Positions 27,303 through 38,835 are shown, numbered from the stretch's first letter. The stretch: DNA of 64,000 nt from Batillaria attramentaria (GCA_018292915.2 JACVVK020000088.1:1187001-1251000); one strand, 5' to 3'. Numbers and translations: made by a program. Notes: generated by a model not told the origin, from the sequence alone.

Positions 27303-30300
27303 GCTACACTGCAGTGTACCGGGAATAAAGTTGCGTCCAACACTTCAGTCCAGATCCATGATGGGTTTATGTTCTAGCTGTCTCGGATCAGTGGTACTTC
27401 GTCTTCATTTCACAGTGTCCTATCTTTACGTTGTACGATTCATCAAGATACCACTTGGCTCCTAACAGTTCCGTGTGTTTTACATGGGCTGCGTATTGCC
27501 TCGGTGATGAGCCAAATCGTGTGTTTTATATGGGTAAACCGTTGTAAGCACTGAGATCTGACATCACGTGTCGTTCGTATCATTGTCAGCGATGGGCTTA
27601 ATTCTGTTTACCAATGATTTCCTTTTTTTTTTCTTCTTTTTTTTTTCCTTCTTTTTTTGGGGGGGGGGGGGGGGAGCGATGAAGTGAGCATGATGAATGA
27701 ATATCTGGTGTGTCTCTTATTTCAGATTGACGATGGGTTCATGGACGAGCCGAACCTGGTGTTGGAGGACCTGCACATGGACCTGCTGGAGAAGCATCAC
27801 CAGGACAACATGCATTTCATGGCCTCCATGTTGGCACGGGTATGTAGCCGACAACAGTTTTTCCTGGTCCTCCTCATTCAGTCACTGGTGGTTTTACGGT
27901 TTGTATTCATGAGCCGGCGGTCTATGATCATTTGTACTAGTATTTTCTTTTTCAAACAGGAGGCCACTGTGATGATGTGGGCTGTATAAAGAGGAGGCCA
28001 CTGTGATGATGTGGGCTGTATAAAGAGGAGGCCACTGTGATGATGTGGGCTGTATAAAGAGGAGGCCACTGTGATGATGTGGGCTGTATAAAGAGGAGGC
28101 CACTGTGATGATGTGGGCTGTATAAAGAGGAGGCCACTGTGATGATGTGGGCTGTATAAAGAGGAGGCCACTGTGATGATGTGGGCTGTATAAAGAGGAG
28201 GCCACTGTGATGATGTGGGCTGTATAAAGAGGAGGCCACTGTGATGATGTGGGCTGTATAAAGAGGAGGCCACTGTGATGATGTGGGCTGTATAAAGAGG
28301 AGGCCACTGTGATGATGTGGGCTGTATAAAGAGGAGGCCACTGTGATGATGTGGGCTGTATAAAGAGGAGGCCACTGTGATGATGTGGGCTGTATCAGGT
28401 TGTATTTCGTCCCGTCAGTGTTGTGAACTGATTTATTGCCGAAGGGCGTGCAGCATCGATGGCGTGCCTGCTGCTTCCTGCAGGACAAAAGCCCGTATGG
28501 TGTTGTACTGGCGCCTGGCGTCCGCTGTCTCTAACCTTCTACAACAGCTGGCAGGCCTGGTATTGGCAGATCACGTAATGTGGGATTAGCACATCGGGGA
28601 TGGATGGGAGATTGATGATCGGGGGTGTGGATAGCTGGCCTTGGGACAGGCCCTGTCGACAAGCTCAAGTTCATTTGAATTTCCGATCCGAGTGCGGCCA
28701 GCAACACTGTAACTGCAGACGTGGCCCAGGGTAAAACCTGTTGTGGGGATTAGGGTGTAGGATTTCCTGATCCATGTCATAGAAGGGCAGTGAGACAGGG
28801 TGGAGTGGTGTGGTGTGGAGAAGGTGGGGGTGGGAAGGGGGCTGACTGCACAAAGTGCATCAATCACGGACAACACCGTGCCAGGGGTGCCAATCATGGG
28901 ATTCACCTAAACCCCGCCCCGCCATCTCGTCATTTTTCATTTCTGCTCGCGTAGTGCCCGTGGCGGAGGCAAACAGCCATTTTCAATAACAGGGCTGTGA
29001 AGAAGCACAAAGGCCGAGTCCGGGAGCACTGTAAAAAAAGTATCTGCTTCAGTCCAGCAGTTGACACTCTTTTGATGCCGCTCTTTGATCTTCTATTATC
29101 AATATCCCAGCGCCTGCTGAGCGGGGCTGTGCCCTGGCCGGGAGAGGGTTGCAAAGGGAGATTAGCCATCATCACTTTCTTTTCTCCACCCGCCGGCCTT
29201 TTCTGCGTTACCAGGCAAGCTTGTAATTGACATGGCCCCCGAGATGAGGCACCAATAAAGTCGGCGACTGAATACAACACTGAGCGCGATACTCTCTTTC
29301 TCACCGTGGAGGTCAAATTTCCACCAAAAAGATTGTAAAGGAGCCCCCTCTTGACCCAGTCGCTCGGGACTTTGAAAAACTTGTTCCTCGAACCATTACC
29401 CTCTTTCACTTCTCCGTTTGTACCCCTCCCCCCCCCCCCACCTTCTATCCGAGCGTACTGTGCCGGCGAGACAGCTGTGGGTTTGTGTATGGACTGGTCT
29501 TCAAAGCCTGGTCAGACACAGACGGCTGATGGTGGTGAGGGAGGTGCTACTGGCACAAAGTAACCAGATAAAAGCCGATTTGAATTTCCCCCTTTCCCTT
29601 TGATGTAGCCGCGGCCAAGGTGTGGAATCAGGGCGAGGAAAACAGCAACAACAAGGCCATGAACGTCAGGCAGCAGGGTGCTGACAGTGGCCGCCACAAA
29701 CTAACCTCCACTGCCTTTGAAGGGGCCTCAATGAGCCAAGTTTAATTGTGCCATAATGTCCGTTAGGTTTTCATACACACCGACCACACCCTGGTCCTGC
29801 CTCACTTCTTGGACTGTTCTTTTAGGTTCGGGCGCTGCAGATGACCATCTGCTGGTCGGAGTAGAGTCAGGGACAGTCGGGCTGTGTCACTTGCCGTCAC
29901 TGAGTCCGGCTTGCAAGCGCAGTCAGTCTTGAAGCCAGGCAAGATTGGTCAGGTCCTGCACAATAATTGAAATGAAAGCTGACTTTAGTTCGTTAGATCG
30001 AGGTAACAGACACTTACCATTGCGGAGGTCGTCACGTCGCCAGATCACCAGCGAACCTGTGATTATTTGGTGATTTCTGCACGACATGACGATGACGGTG
30101 TCCGAGAGTCCTACTGCTTGTTGAAGAACCTACATGCGGAGCGTACGGACCGTTTTGGAGACTGAAATCATCAGTCAGTTCGTGTACTTAGCTCCACCTC
30201 AAAAATCAATTGCTGGCGCATCTACCAAGACAAATGTGATGTTATGAGTGTGGTTACGTGCCCTGTGAATTTTTGTGCCGGGTTACTACTAGTAACCTGA

Positions 30301-31480
30301 CCGTCCTACACACTAAGCTAGATAGTTAGATGATGAAAGATACTGGTGGTAAAGCTGGATAGTTAGATGATGAAAGATACTGGTGGTAAAGCTAGATAGA
30401 TTGATGATGAAGGGTATTGATGGTAAAGCTAGATAGATGATGAAGGATACTGGTGGTAAAGCTAGATAGTAAGATGATGAAGGATACTGATGGTAAAGCT
30501 ACTTTCTTCCCTCCACCTCCGGCCTGTCTGTATCAGTTGATCCTTATCGCTTATGACGGGACACACGTGGTGAGATTGCGGACTGCTCATTACGGTCGGT
30601 ACCCAGCAGCCGCAGCTAACAAACTCAATTACTTCACTCTCCCTCAGCCTGCTGACTACGATTAGAGCAGGAGATATTGCCCATCCCGCCATGCAGCCAG
30701 CAAGGTGTGGCGTGGCGCACTCACCTGGAACGCAAATCACCTGCAGCATGGCGGGAATGCGTGCACACAGTGACAGGGGTTGAAGATCGTCGCCCGAATG
30801 GTTTTTAACACTTCGGCTCAGTTCTGAGATTTTGCGGTTGAGGTGTGTGTGTGGGGGGGGGGGGGGGGGGGGCTTAGGGATTGGTTTCCTTGTTCGTTTT
30901 GCCATTTCAACTTTTGCGAAGCGGTTTTAAGACTGCTGGCGAAACCTTTCAAGGCGGAACGAACTCTGACGCCATTTTGTCTAATGGCTGAATGATTGTT
31001 AACTCAACTGTCTCAGTGAAAGTTGCCTAAAAGTTCTAAAGTTATATGTGCCAAAGGATTTTATAAGCACGTAGGCCATTTTACCACTGAGTTTACAATT
31101 ACCTGCATCCCGAGGCAGTCAGTCCTGATCTAACTGTACTTAGTCACTTTTCCATGTAGATTCCGGTTTCTGTTAAGAAGTTGCATGGAGTATGAGGCAG
31201 ACTTACTTAGGGACAACTGCCCATCTGACACATACAAACACAGCCTAGCAGTCCCCCTATAACATTTGACACTTTTTTTTCTGCTACAGACACACCTAGA
31301 CGAGGAGGGCGGGACAACAGACACAGCCACGACCGAGAACTCGTCCCAGAAACACGAGAAGGATAGCGGAGTGGGGCGCACTGACGAGAGTACGAGAAAT
31401 GACGAGAGTTCGGAACAGGTATACGCTCTTTTTACTGCCGACATCCTGTAGACTTTACACTACAACTCCCTCAGTGTCGC

Positions 31481-31566
<86 letters not shown>

Positions 31567-34500
31567 GGGGGGGGGGGAGGGGGTGCAACAGAGCTAGTTC
31601 CCTAGTTGTTCCACGTGTGTGGCATTGTCATCTCCGTGTGTATTACACGCTGTAAGACAGTAGGATTACAGTACTCCACTTTTCGCGAAGTTCCTAGTCG
31701 GTCCTCAACACCTGCATCTCCCTAAATATAAAAATAAAATAAAATTATTAAAATCTGAAAAAAATCTAATTTTTAAACTTTTGGCTGCAAGACATGGTCA
31801 CCGTGACATTTCTTCGTCATGACAACAAGCCCAAAGAATTCATTAAAACAGCTACAATCAGGTCAAGCAAAAGCCCTTTGTTTTCTCCAGTTTGAAATAA
31901 TAACGAAACACTATTAGTGACAAGCGCTAACTTGTGATTTTTACCTATGGATCGTGGAAAGACTAGGTGGTCCTTCCGGCGTTGGTTCGCTATCCTAGCG
32001 GGATTTGACTCGTGCAGCCACCGAGCAATCCGCGCGGTTAGTCGTTAATGAAGGATAAAACCTCCCTGTAATTATAGCCAACGGGCCGAGCTAATCTGCC
32101 ATGAAAGCTCCCTTCACCTGTGGATCCTTAGCCAGGTAATTAGTGGTGCTGTGAATGAAGCAGGCGGGCTGACTGTACAGGTACAGGTAGGCAGGTAGAT
32201 AGGTAGGTAGGTAGGTAGAGAAGAAGAGGGATGGAGTACACGGTACAGATGGGCGGCGCACGCTGGACGTGGCTATTAGTACAGCTGTACCTGATACCGG
32301 ACTGGACAGCGCGTCCCTGCTGCTTCTATCTAATGAGCTGTAGCCGTCCTGTGTAATTATACAGCCCGTGACTAACACCATGTCACGCCACCACTCAGTG
32401 CTAGTTTCCGCGTTCACTGAAATAGCAGTCATGGTTACAGTTAAAAAAGGAAGAAGATCGGCGATTGTTTAGCTTCATCGTTTACATAATTAGTCAACAC
32501 TGATGGCCTGGGTCTGGATAGGTCAGTTAACCGTTGAGCATAACTTGTGTTCTATAAAACTGCATTGTAAACAGGAATTGCCGTGTTGGTGTTTCGTGGA
32601 CTGGTCCCATCGGTCCTTCCGCCTACGCTTTAGGGGATATAGGCCGTTTAAGTCGGAGCTCATTGAACTCTGCTGGACAAGAAGCTGTCAGTTACTAGTA
32701 TGAGTCAGCCAACCCGCTGTGTTGGATGCGTTGAGATGCTGATGGTGATGGGCACAGGTCGGGGTCCAATTATCGGCAGACATGTTACGCACACTTGCAC
32801 CAACCACTTCACCATCAGTTATGTGCTAAACTGCATGAGCCACTGCAAGCGGCAGGAGTGGGAGGTAGGGTTTAGCCACGCGGTGTGTGACACCCCTGTG
32901 ATGATCGTATCAGTGTATGTTGTATATTAAGTGGCAGGTATTGACAGGCACCGTGTGCACAGCAGACGCAGACAATTCTTAGTCCTGTTCACTGCCACAG
33001 TATTCAGCTCCTTTGGTTAAAAAAAAAATGTATTGTTTTTGTTTGTCTTGTGTTTTGTTTTTTCCCCGGAGTTTTGTCCTGTTTTGTTAGTACTGCTTTG
33101 TGTGTTTTTTGTGTTTGTTTGTTGTTGTTGCTGTGTTTTGTTGTTGTTGTTTTAGTTCAAAGGTCTTTTTGACTTTCACCGCAATACGCATTGAATAAAC
33201 CTGTCTGTCTGTCTGTGTGTGCAGGAAATGTTTGATGCCGACACACTGCCGGCTCGAGCCTCTAAACTGCGCGGCCCTGGCCTGGTGAATTTGCGCGAAC
33301 GACTAGGGGGCAGCCCTCATCATTATAGCAACGAGTCGGTCACCTCCAACGACCCTGACCTTGTCCCCCTGCACGTGCACGACATCCCACCCGAGGCGTG
33401 TGACAAGTTCCGGCACCTGCTGGAGAACCGGTGTGGCCCATCAAGCCAGCTGACTCAGCCAGAGACTGTACTCACCCGGAAGGACTCCGAGGGCAGCTTG
33501 GAGCGTGAATTGGCGCAGCTGAACAAGGAGATGGAGGACATCCAGGTGGAGTGCCAGGAGATCGTGGAGGCACACCTGTTGAAAGAGCAGCAACGTCTGT
33601 TCCCTCACCAGCTGCCCGGCATGGATAACGGTGCTGTAGCCGGCAGCGGACTGAAGGCGGGAGACACACAGCGGAGTCCCCGCATCGTGCCGCGTATGGG
33701 CACACGTCTTGACTGTATCAAACACATGCAGGCGCTGGAACAGTTTGACTTGTGGTCCCAACACCGCCGCATGGCTCTGGCTGCTGCTGCCGCCGCTGCT
33801 GCTAACGCTACACCCAGTGTGTCCTCCGGCACAGGCACCTCCAGCAGTCGGTCTGAGCGAGACAAGGACGCATCCACCACCAGCGCCTACAACACGGGGG
33901 AGAGCTGCCGGAGCACGCCCCTCACGCTGGAGCTAAACGTGGCCAGTGATGAGAGTGAGAAGGGTTTCAAGAACTCCATGCTGTGCCTGGCGCCCTCGGC
34001 TGCCCCTCATTCGTCCTCAGACACAGAGAAGCAGACGCAGACGCCAACCGGCAAATCACGCAGCAGCGACAGCCGGACAGGGAGCTACTCCAGCGAGGAT
34101 CTAGGACAGAGTTTGCGTGTGGCGGGGTCTGGTGTGGCGGAGAACCTGAGAGCGGGGTTGTCCAATCAGACGGAATCCCTACAGGACCTGTACATGCGAT
34201 CGGCCGACATCATGTACACCAACCACGCCAACCTCCAGCACACCATCGCCGTGCAGCAGAAGCTCTTTCAGCAGCAGCTGGAGCAGCAGAAGCGCTTGAG
34301 ATTCGGCAAAAACGCTCCGTCCTCACCTGCCGGCAGTCAGTCCTTGTCCGGCGCCGCTCTCACGCTGGCTGATGACGGGAAGCAGCAGAGTCCCAGCAAC
34401 ACGGGACAGTCGGACAGCGGCGGTCAGATGGAGTGGGTGGTCAAGCGGCGACCCGATGGTACTCGCTACATCACACGCCGACCTGTCCGCAGCAAAATCC

Positions 34501-34862
34501 TCAAGGAACGCGCCAAGAAGATCACGGAGGAGCGGAGCGGCATGACCACGGACGATGACGCCATGAGCGAGCTGAAGACGGGGCGCTATTGGTCCAAAGA
34601 GGAACGCAAGCGCCATCTTGAGAAGGCCAAGGACTACAAGAAGCGGAAGGAGTCGATGATGAAGCAGCGCATGGAGACGCTAAAAGAGACGGAGGAGAAA
34701 AAGGAGATGAACATTGTGGAGCTGAGTCACCGCAAGATGAACAAACACAAAAACAAGAAGGTGCTCGACAACTTTGTGACTGTGCAGGAGATGTTGGCTC
34801 ACGGGAGCCGCATCCCTGAAGGCAAGACATACAATCCCCTGCTGTCTGTCACTACTGTATGA
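11346..34862 (+). CDS. PDZRN3: PDZRN3/PDZRN4-type PDZ-RING E3 ligase, C-terminal part (six exons, 5' exons missing)
   Basis: Joined exons 11346-11444, 19355-19417, 19715-19813, 27726-27839, 31290-31418 and 33225-34862 are all phase 0 with AG/GT borders and give 713 residues to a TGA. Residues 1-85 form a PDZ domain whose carboxylate loop reads KLGLTLCY, followed by the KDGRIREGD and INGVDV strands typical of PDZ2 in this family. Later landmarks are [13 protein letters not shown] (exon 5), [35 protein letters not shown] and EMLAHGSR, ending in NPLLSVTTV, a class I PDZ ligand. These blocks are hallmarks of vertebrate PDZRN3/PDZRN4 (LNX3/LNX4), multi-domain RING E3 ligases acting at the cell cortex and synapse (family knowledge). 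The RING, TRAF-type zinc finger and PDZ1 exons are absent, so the first coding exon shown is internal. Invertebrates usually have one gene equivalent to both vertebrate paralogues, so the 3 versus 4 label is arbitrary. Confidence 0.93.
11883..11928 (+). mobile_element. 5'-truncated SINE tail
   Basis: gtggtggaaaaggacgttaa followed by aaacacccatcccc matches the family tail. Imperfect flanking repeats (ccgttattac at 11873-11882, ccgttaatac at 11929-11938) suggest an older truncated insertion. Confidence 0.65.
13331..13421. repeat. (GT)n-(GA)n array
   Basis: About 37 GT units followed by eight GA units. Confidence 0.98.
16820..17560. promoter_or_regulatory. candidate intronic cis-regulatory block
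   Basis: About 740 bp free of simple repeats in a repeat-dense intron, with several GATTA/TAATG-type motifs (gattagcgc occurs at both 16920 and 17334), ctttgat sites and gccagaaaagccagg. It has no coding frame. A regulatory role is only suggested by composition; conservation data would be needed. Confidence 0.25.
18683..18725 (+). mobile_element. 43-bp 5'-truncated SINE with TSD
   Basis: Only the 3' tail remains (ggtggaaaaggacgttaaac, then aaacacccacccaccc). Perfect 13-bp direct repeats ccgttgtctcttc at 18670-18682 and 18726-18738 show that it inserted already truncated. Confidence 0.8.
19355..19417 (+). CDS. PDZRN3: PDZRN exon: central PDZ2
   Basis: A 21-codon exon after ccag and before GTAATT. 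It encodes [20 protein letters not shown], the strand-turn-strand segment with the conserved G-D pair of PDZ domains. The preceding intron is about 7.9 kb and the following one only 297 bp. Confidence 0.95.
19715..19813 (+). CDS. PDZRN3: PDZRN exon: C-terminal PDZ2
   Basis: A 33-codon exon after gtag and before [22 protein letters not shown] supplies the PDZ alpha-B helix and DISLLVARP the last strand. Spelling and length match the end of PDZ2 in PDZRN proteins. Confidence 0.95.
19850..19995. repeat. (CT)n, C run and (GT)n array
   Basis: CT repeats interrupted by cg, a run of about 16 C, a long GT tract and a short GC step. It starts within 40 bp of the PDZ2 exon donor. Confidence 0.97.
20582..20756. 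repeat. (CT)n-(CA)n array with TGAC interruptions
   Basis: CT repeats, then CA repeats broken three times by ctgac and once by gcgc. Confidence 0.98.
21701..21770. repeat. (GT)n array
   Basis: About 35 uninterrupted GT units. Confidence 0.98.
26631..26671. repeat. (CT)n array
   Basis: About 20 CT units with one cg interruption. Confidence 0.96.
27231..27298. repeat. (GT)n array
   Basis: About 34 uninterrupted GT units. Confidence 0.98.
27726..27839 (+). CDS. PDZRN3: PDZRN exon: acidic linker after PDZ2
   Basis: A 38-codon exon after ttatttcag and before GTATGT. It is rich in Asp, Glu, His and Met ([15 protein letters not shown]) and probably helical. It is less conserved than its neighbours; support comes from the splice sites, phase and open frame. 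A 34-bp minisatellite begins about 120 bp downstream. Confidence 0.85.
27958..28395. repeat. 34-bp minisatellite, about 12.9 copies
   Basis: The unit aggaggccactgtgatgatg followed by tgggctgtataaag is repeated essentially without variation, starting about 120 bp after the PDZRN exon at 27726. All three minus-strand frames stay open because 34 is not a multiple of 3, producing spurious ORFs. Near-perfect identity indicates recent expansion or active homogenisation. Confidence 0.97.
28930..29760. promoter_or_regulatory. candidate intronic cis-regulatory block
   Basis: Long low-repeat stretch with ctctttgatc (TCF/LEF-like), gattagccatcatc and tttaattgtg motifs and no coding frame; one short C run occurs at 29430. 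The suggestion is by appearance only. Confidence 0.22.
30317..30498. repeat. 37-bp minisatellite, five copies
   Basis: Unit gctagatagttagatgatga followed by aagatactggtggtaaa. Copy four has a 4-bp deletion and copies three to five share a gaagg variant. It lies in a PDZRN intron. Confidence 0.9.
31290..31418 (+). CDS. PDZRN3: PDZRN exon: [11 protein letters not shown] linker
   Basis: A 43-codon exon after a T-rich tract and ctacag, before GTATAC. Low-complexity Thr/Glu sequence leads to [18 protein letters not shown], a segment strikingly conserved in PDZRN3/4. The motif is Ser/Thr-rich and could be phosphorylated (inference). Confidence 0.95.
31419..33224 (+). other. 1.8-kb PDZRN intron
   Basis: A GC/GT array starts near 31480. 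A low-repeat block at 32060-32450 has several homeodomain-type TAATTA/ATTAG motifs and a short GTAG repeat. A T/G-rich simple tract at 33030-33155 precedes the last exon. Confidence 0.75.
31480..31580. repeat. (GC)n-(GT)n array with G run
   Basis: About eight GC units, about 35 GT units, then a G-rich run, 60 bp after the PDZRN exon at 31418. Confidence 0.98.
33225..34862 (+). CDS. PDZRN3: PDZRN terminal exon
   Basis: A 545-codon last exon plus TGA, starting at GAAATG after tgtgcag. It holds a predicted helix ([20 protein letters not shown]), a short poly-Ala run encoded by mixed GCN codons at 33778-33807, [15 protein letters not shown], a Gln-rich coiled segment, then the conserved tail with [20 protein letters not shown], basic KKRKE and NPLLSVTTV. 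The exon is GC-rich and typical of coding DNA, unlike the repeat-rich introns. Open antisense frames here are shadows. Confidence 0.97.
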   Translation, partial: EMFDADTLPARASKLRGPGLVNLRERLGGSPHHYSNESVTSNDPDLVPLHVHDIPPEACDKFRHLLENRCGPSSQLTQPETVLTRKDSEGSLERELAQLNKEMEDIQVECQEIVEAHLLKEQQRLFPHQLPGMDNGAVAGSGLKAGDTQRSPRIVPRMGTRLDCIKHMQALEQFDLWSQHRRMALAAAAAAAANATPSVSSGTGTSSSRSERDKDASTTSAYNTGESCRSTPLTLELNVASDESEKGFKNSMLCLAPSAAPHSSSDTEKQTQTPTGKSRSSDSRTGSYSSEDLGQSLRVAGSGVAENLRAGLSNQTESLQDLYMRSADIMYTNHANLQHTIAVQQKLFQQQLEQQKRLRFGKNAPSSPAGSQSLSGAALTLADDGKQQSPSNTGQSDSGGQMEWVVKRRPDGTRYITRRPVRSKILKERAKKITEERSGMTTDDDAMSELKTGRYWSKEERKRHLEKAKDYKKRKESMMKQRMETLKETEEKKEMNIVELSHRKMNKHKNKKVLDNFVTVQEMLAHGSRIPEGKTYNPLLSVTTV

Positions 34863-37800
34863 TGTCGTGATTATCGGTAATTCCCGCTGATCCTCATTTT
34901 TAACGGAAATTCCCGACCATACTCCCAGTGGCTGTGCTGCCCGTGACACTGGTGCTGTGTGTGACAGTGGTGACGTGACTTAACAACTGCTGTTGTTTGT
35001 GTGTACAGTGAGTGACTTGTGACTTGAGATTAGCCCTGTCACGCGCTTTGTCCGTGTTCCTTACAAACTGCTTTTTGTCTAAATGGGCATTGAAACATTA
35101 GCTTCTTAGTGCGCCTCCAGATTTTCTGCTACAGAAAACAAAGCGTGCTTTGGATGTGTGACAATTAATGTCTGTTGCACCGCTATAACTGTGAGCGAGT
35201 CGGCATTCTCCTGAACTGCGATCTAGTGGATCGCTTTGCCTCCTCCCATACCACGTGATGTGTGTTCTAACTTTACCGTCTGGCCATGTTGGTGCTAGGG
35301 TGGAGGTGTCTGTGACTAATTCATTACTACTGTGTATTACGTGTGACTGTGGACATCGAACGTAGTGGAGGGAACTGATGCAACCACTTCTTCACAAAGT
35401 GAGCGAGCCTAAACAGCTCTAAGTGCATCGTATGATTCATTGTAACTGTTACCATGTATGATTTTGTCACAGCCCTAGTCCCTCTCAACACGTGGACTGA
35501 ATCCGCACGTGTGCTTTGTAATTTTATGCGGCACTTGATAAAGTGACGTCACGTGATGGGAGTTGCACGCGCAGAAGGGGATGAGTGACAAACTACTCAT
35601 GTGCACCAATCCAGTCCAAAACACCAAAGAGTCTATTTTACCACGATACTCCGCGTCTCTTTGCAACTCTTTCATCCATGTCCACTGTGGGTTTCAAATA
35701 AGGCCGCTTCCTGTTTGAAGCTGGCCTGACCTCGGACACACCCGTCTACTGCTGTTCGCCGTTCCACTGTGCTTTATGATACAATGAGGCTTTGAAACTA
35801 ACTCGTTCTCCACACCAAGGATTGAGCTCCTTCTTGCCTTCGTTTTCTTTTCGATTCATGTAGTAAATGATCCGACTTTGATATCATCTGAATTCCTCGA
35901 GCGTTCAAGAAGGAGCTCGTGCAGTCAAACGCTATCAAGAGGTGAAAGTGAAACTGCCGTCAGTGTCGGTACATTGTGCAAGTTGCCATTGTTTCCATCA
36001 CTGTCCTCTCGCAATCTGTTCCTGTCAGTACTTCGTCGCCATGATTCCATCTGTGTCCTCGTCCGTCCCATTGTAAGCTTGATTTGTTCAAGTCTACACG
36101 AAACATGTGTTAGAGTTTTAGTGTCACGTCTGTTTCAAAACCATTTTCTGTAAAAAATAATTAATTGTCGCGATGCACAGTGCGTAGACTTTTGCCTCTA
36201 CAAGGTTTTATTGTAAGCCGATTCCATTTAGAACCACCTGTTTTCTGTACCTGAGTAAAATGTCAGTGATATTGCACGCGATAATGGCCATCATATTCTC
36301 TGCAACGTATTCAGTAAGAGGAAAATAGTGATACCCCCGTCCCATCCCAGTTCCCCCCGTACCCCCTTCCCAACGCAAGAATCCCTGGGGGTTCTTTCCG
36401 CATTTGCCAAACATAGTGCGGTTGAGTGCTTCTCGTGTGCAAGTTAATCTGGACTATTACGCTGCGTTTCTGCACGTGGGCAGTCGATATGAAAACTTTC
36501 CAAATTGTCCATCCGCAAAATTACGTTCTTCAAAGATCAAACGTGCACAATCAACAGCAACTTTAGCACCCAGAGGGGGAAACAGTTTACTGCTCGAGAG
36601 GGAAATGGAATAACCGCCGTTTCAATCAGAACCACTGTTATGATATCTAACGAATTAGGGAATGTATCTTGCGATCATTTGTTATCACGTGCAAAACGCT
36701 GAAATGTTTCACTAACTCACAGGATGGCGTAATGTAGAAACACTTCAAATTTGAGATTGCTGTCAGCGTGTGCGAGATGCAAAGGGAAAAAATGAACCTT
36801 GGTGTATCACGAAATGGCGGCAGATAGGTGAACAGATAGAGCACTGTGAATTCACATTCGTGGGCGATGTACATATTTGTATTGCGAAATACTGCAGACA
36901 TTTTTCTTGGGAGTTTAAACGAGGTCTTTTTTTTTTCTTTTTTAAAAATTTCCTTTGATGTATGTGCAATATGTGTGTGAAAAGTGTTTACAACTGTGAT
37001 TTTTACAGCAGCCTTTCTGTATCATCTGTGGTTGCCTTGTCTGTATGCTGACTGAAACAGATGATCACCTGGCCACTGGCCAACTGTCAACAGCTAACGT
37101 TAGCAAATGGAGGCTGTACACCTGGCCACTTCAACTCCAAGATAGTGTGTAACTATGACAACCTCTAGTTTCACCGTAGTGCTGCTTCGGTTGAGGTCAC
37201 TGTGGCGCCCCTCCACCCTCCCCCCTTTTCCGTTTCCGTAAAGAAAGATGTTGTAAATATACAGGAGTGACATAGATTATTTATTTCCACACTGTACACC
37301 AGCAAGTCCACTAGTACGTGTATGTCATTCTGACAGTCGGTCCTGCATATTGTCAGTATCCGGTCTTGTAAGTAATGTAATTCTTTGTGTGTACATTTTG
37401 TCAACTGGTACAGTGCCACCAGTTTAACTCCACATCCTCGCTTCTCCTCTTTTGTTGCCTTCATTTGGAAGTCGAAGGTAAAACCGAGGTATTGTATAGT
37501 TGAAAGTTGAGAATTGTTTTGTTTTCTTGTCGGATTCTGTTTAGTGTTGTTGAGCTAGGGAGAGGTCGCCAGAGAGCTTACGTTCCACTTAATTCTGTTC
37601 ACTTTTTAACACAACATTTGTGGAACCCCATGCATGGCACTGTTTATGGTCATGGACAAGGGAGTGAACAAACCCACAGGCATACATGTATGCACCGTTA
37701 TACAATTTTATGTGCAGTTTTCTATGAATGTATCAATTCAAAAGTAAAGCATCAAAAGTAAAGCAAACTACATTCACTTGTAAAAACCAGTGAGCCACAT

Positions 37801-38297
37801 GTTTTGAATTTAATGGGCAGGATACACACTACACTGAAGAAGAATGCTCTATAAAATACTTTTGTGCCTATTCTTTCTTTTCCCTTTGAGCCAAAATTTG
37901 AGATCATGTGTCAACCGACGTTCGTCCAGAAACATGACGGGTACATTGCTACACTTTGTCTGTAGTCAGAACATCAAGTTAGTTACACCTAACACACACG
38001 TCTGAGTAGTCACCATCACAATTAGTGCTTGTGTTCTGTTTGAATGAATGCGTTTGTGAATGTCAACTCGAATAGTACAATGTACTTCAACTAATTCAGG
38101 TCTTCAGAAGTGTTTGTCTTCTCGGACCTCTGGACTGAATGTGCGCTTGCTTCGTCCAAAAAGACGATGTACATATGAGCATAATGACTGTAGTCTTACG
38201 TATAGATGGCATTTGGACATTCTGTGTAAAAACATCAGTTTGACTTTTGATAGACGGTATTTGGAATTTTCCGCAAGTCGAAAGAAATGGTTTCAGC

Positions 38298-38303
38298 AAT
38301 AAA
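38298..38303 (+). terminator. candidate proximal polyadenylation signal
   Basis: AATAAA in the expected orientation, 3.4 kb after the PDZRN stop. The downstream GT-rich element is weak, so this may be a minor or unused site. Confidence 0.3.
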
Positions 38304-38754
38304 CCAGGTACGATTTTCAGAGTAGGTGCACAATCGTTTCGATAACAAGAAAAGACTGAATAGTGTGGTTAAGGATCATGGATCTTGTTGCAATGGAAGG
38401 TGTTTTTTAAAGCATGTCACATTTTGATTCCTGCTGAAGTTTGATAAAAACTGGTCTTTATTTTGACTGGGCGCACGCTGCTGATCAGGACCCGGCAAAC
38501 CACGGGCTGGCCACGTGTAGTCAGAAGGTGCAGATGGCGTGAGTTGGCTTTTGTTCACGGGAAGGTATTTTGAGTTTTGTGCACCATTTTGGCTTGTGTC
38601 CCATGTTGTGATTGCAGACTGTTAGAGTTGCTAGCAATGGGAGAGGGCTGTAGTTGTTGCAGGTCTGTACGATAATCTTGCTGTCTGTCTGTGGCGAGTA
38701 TTTGGCTGCCCTGTCTGAGGGGTTGCGTATTGTGGGGTGATATCAAGAGATTTC

Positions 38755-38760
38755 AATAAA
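38755..38760 (+). terminator. candidate distal polyadenylation signal of PDZRN
   Basis: AATAAA followed within 30-60 bases by gtacgttgttgtttggt, a good GU-rich downstream element. A (GT)n array starts shortly after, marking a return to intergenic character. Confidence 0.5.
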
Positions 38761-38834
38761 TTATTGTTTTGTAAATGAACACCTTTCGTCTTCAGAAGTG
38801 CACTTTGTACGTTGTTGTTTGGTTTTTTTTATCG

Positions 38835-38835
<1 letters not shown>

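Larger units (their letters stand above)
19814..27725 (+). other. 7.9-kb PDZRN intron
   Basis: Contains large CT/CA arrays at 19850, 20582 and 21701, T/G-rich tracts near 22928-23060, a C22 run at 24779-24800, a CT array at 26631 and a GT array at 27231. Blocks at 23330-23900 and 26150-26620 are low in repeats. No additional exon is supported. Confidence 0.75.
27840..31289 (+). other. 3.4-kb PDZRN intron
   Basis: Begins with the 34-bp minisatellite and also carries a 37-bp five-copy repeat at 30317-30498 and a G-run near 30850. The stretch 28930-29760 is free of simple repeats and includes several CTTTGA-type motifs. No exon is supported. Confidence 0.75.
34863..38780 (+). other. probable 3'UTR of the PDZRN gene
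   Basis: About 3.9 kb without a convincing gene, unusually poor in microsatellites compared with the flanks. It is bounded downstream by AATAAA at 38755-38760 and a GT-rich stretch. Transcript extent is inferred from these signals only; shorter forms could end after AATAAA at 38298. Confidence 0.5.

Noticed and set aside
27878..28488. Overlapping minus-strand ORFs of 137-178 residues with a repetitive sequence
   Set aside because: A 34-bp tandem repeat read in all three frames; it is open only because the unit lacks stops.
33441..34830. Antisense ORFs across the last PDZRN exon
   Set aside because: Shadows of a GC-rich coding exon whose sense frame has clear family similarity.
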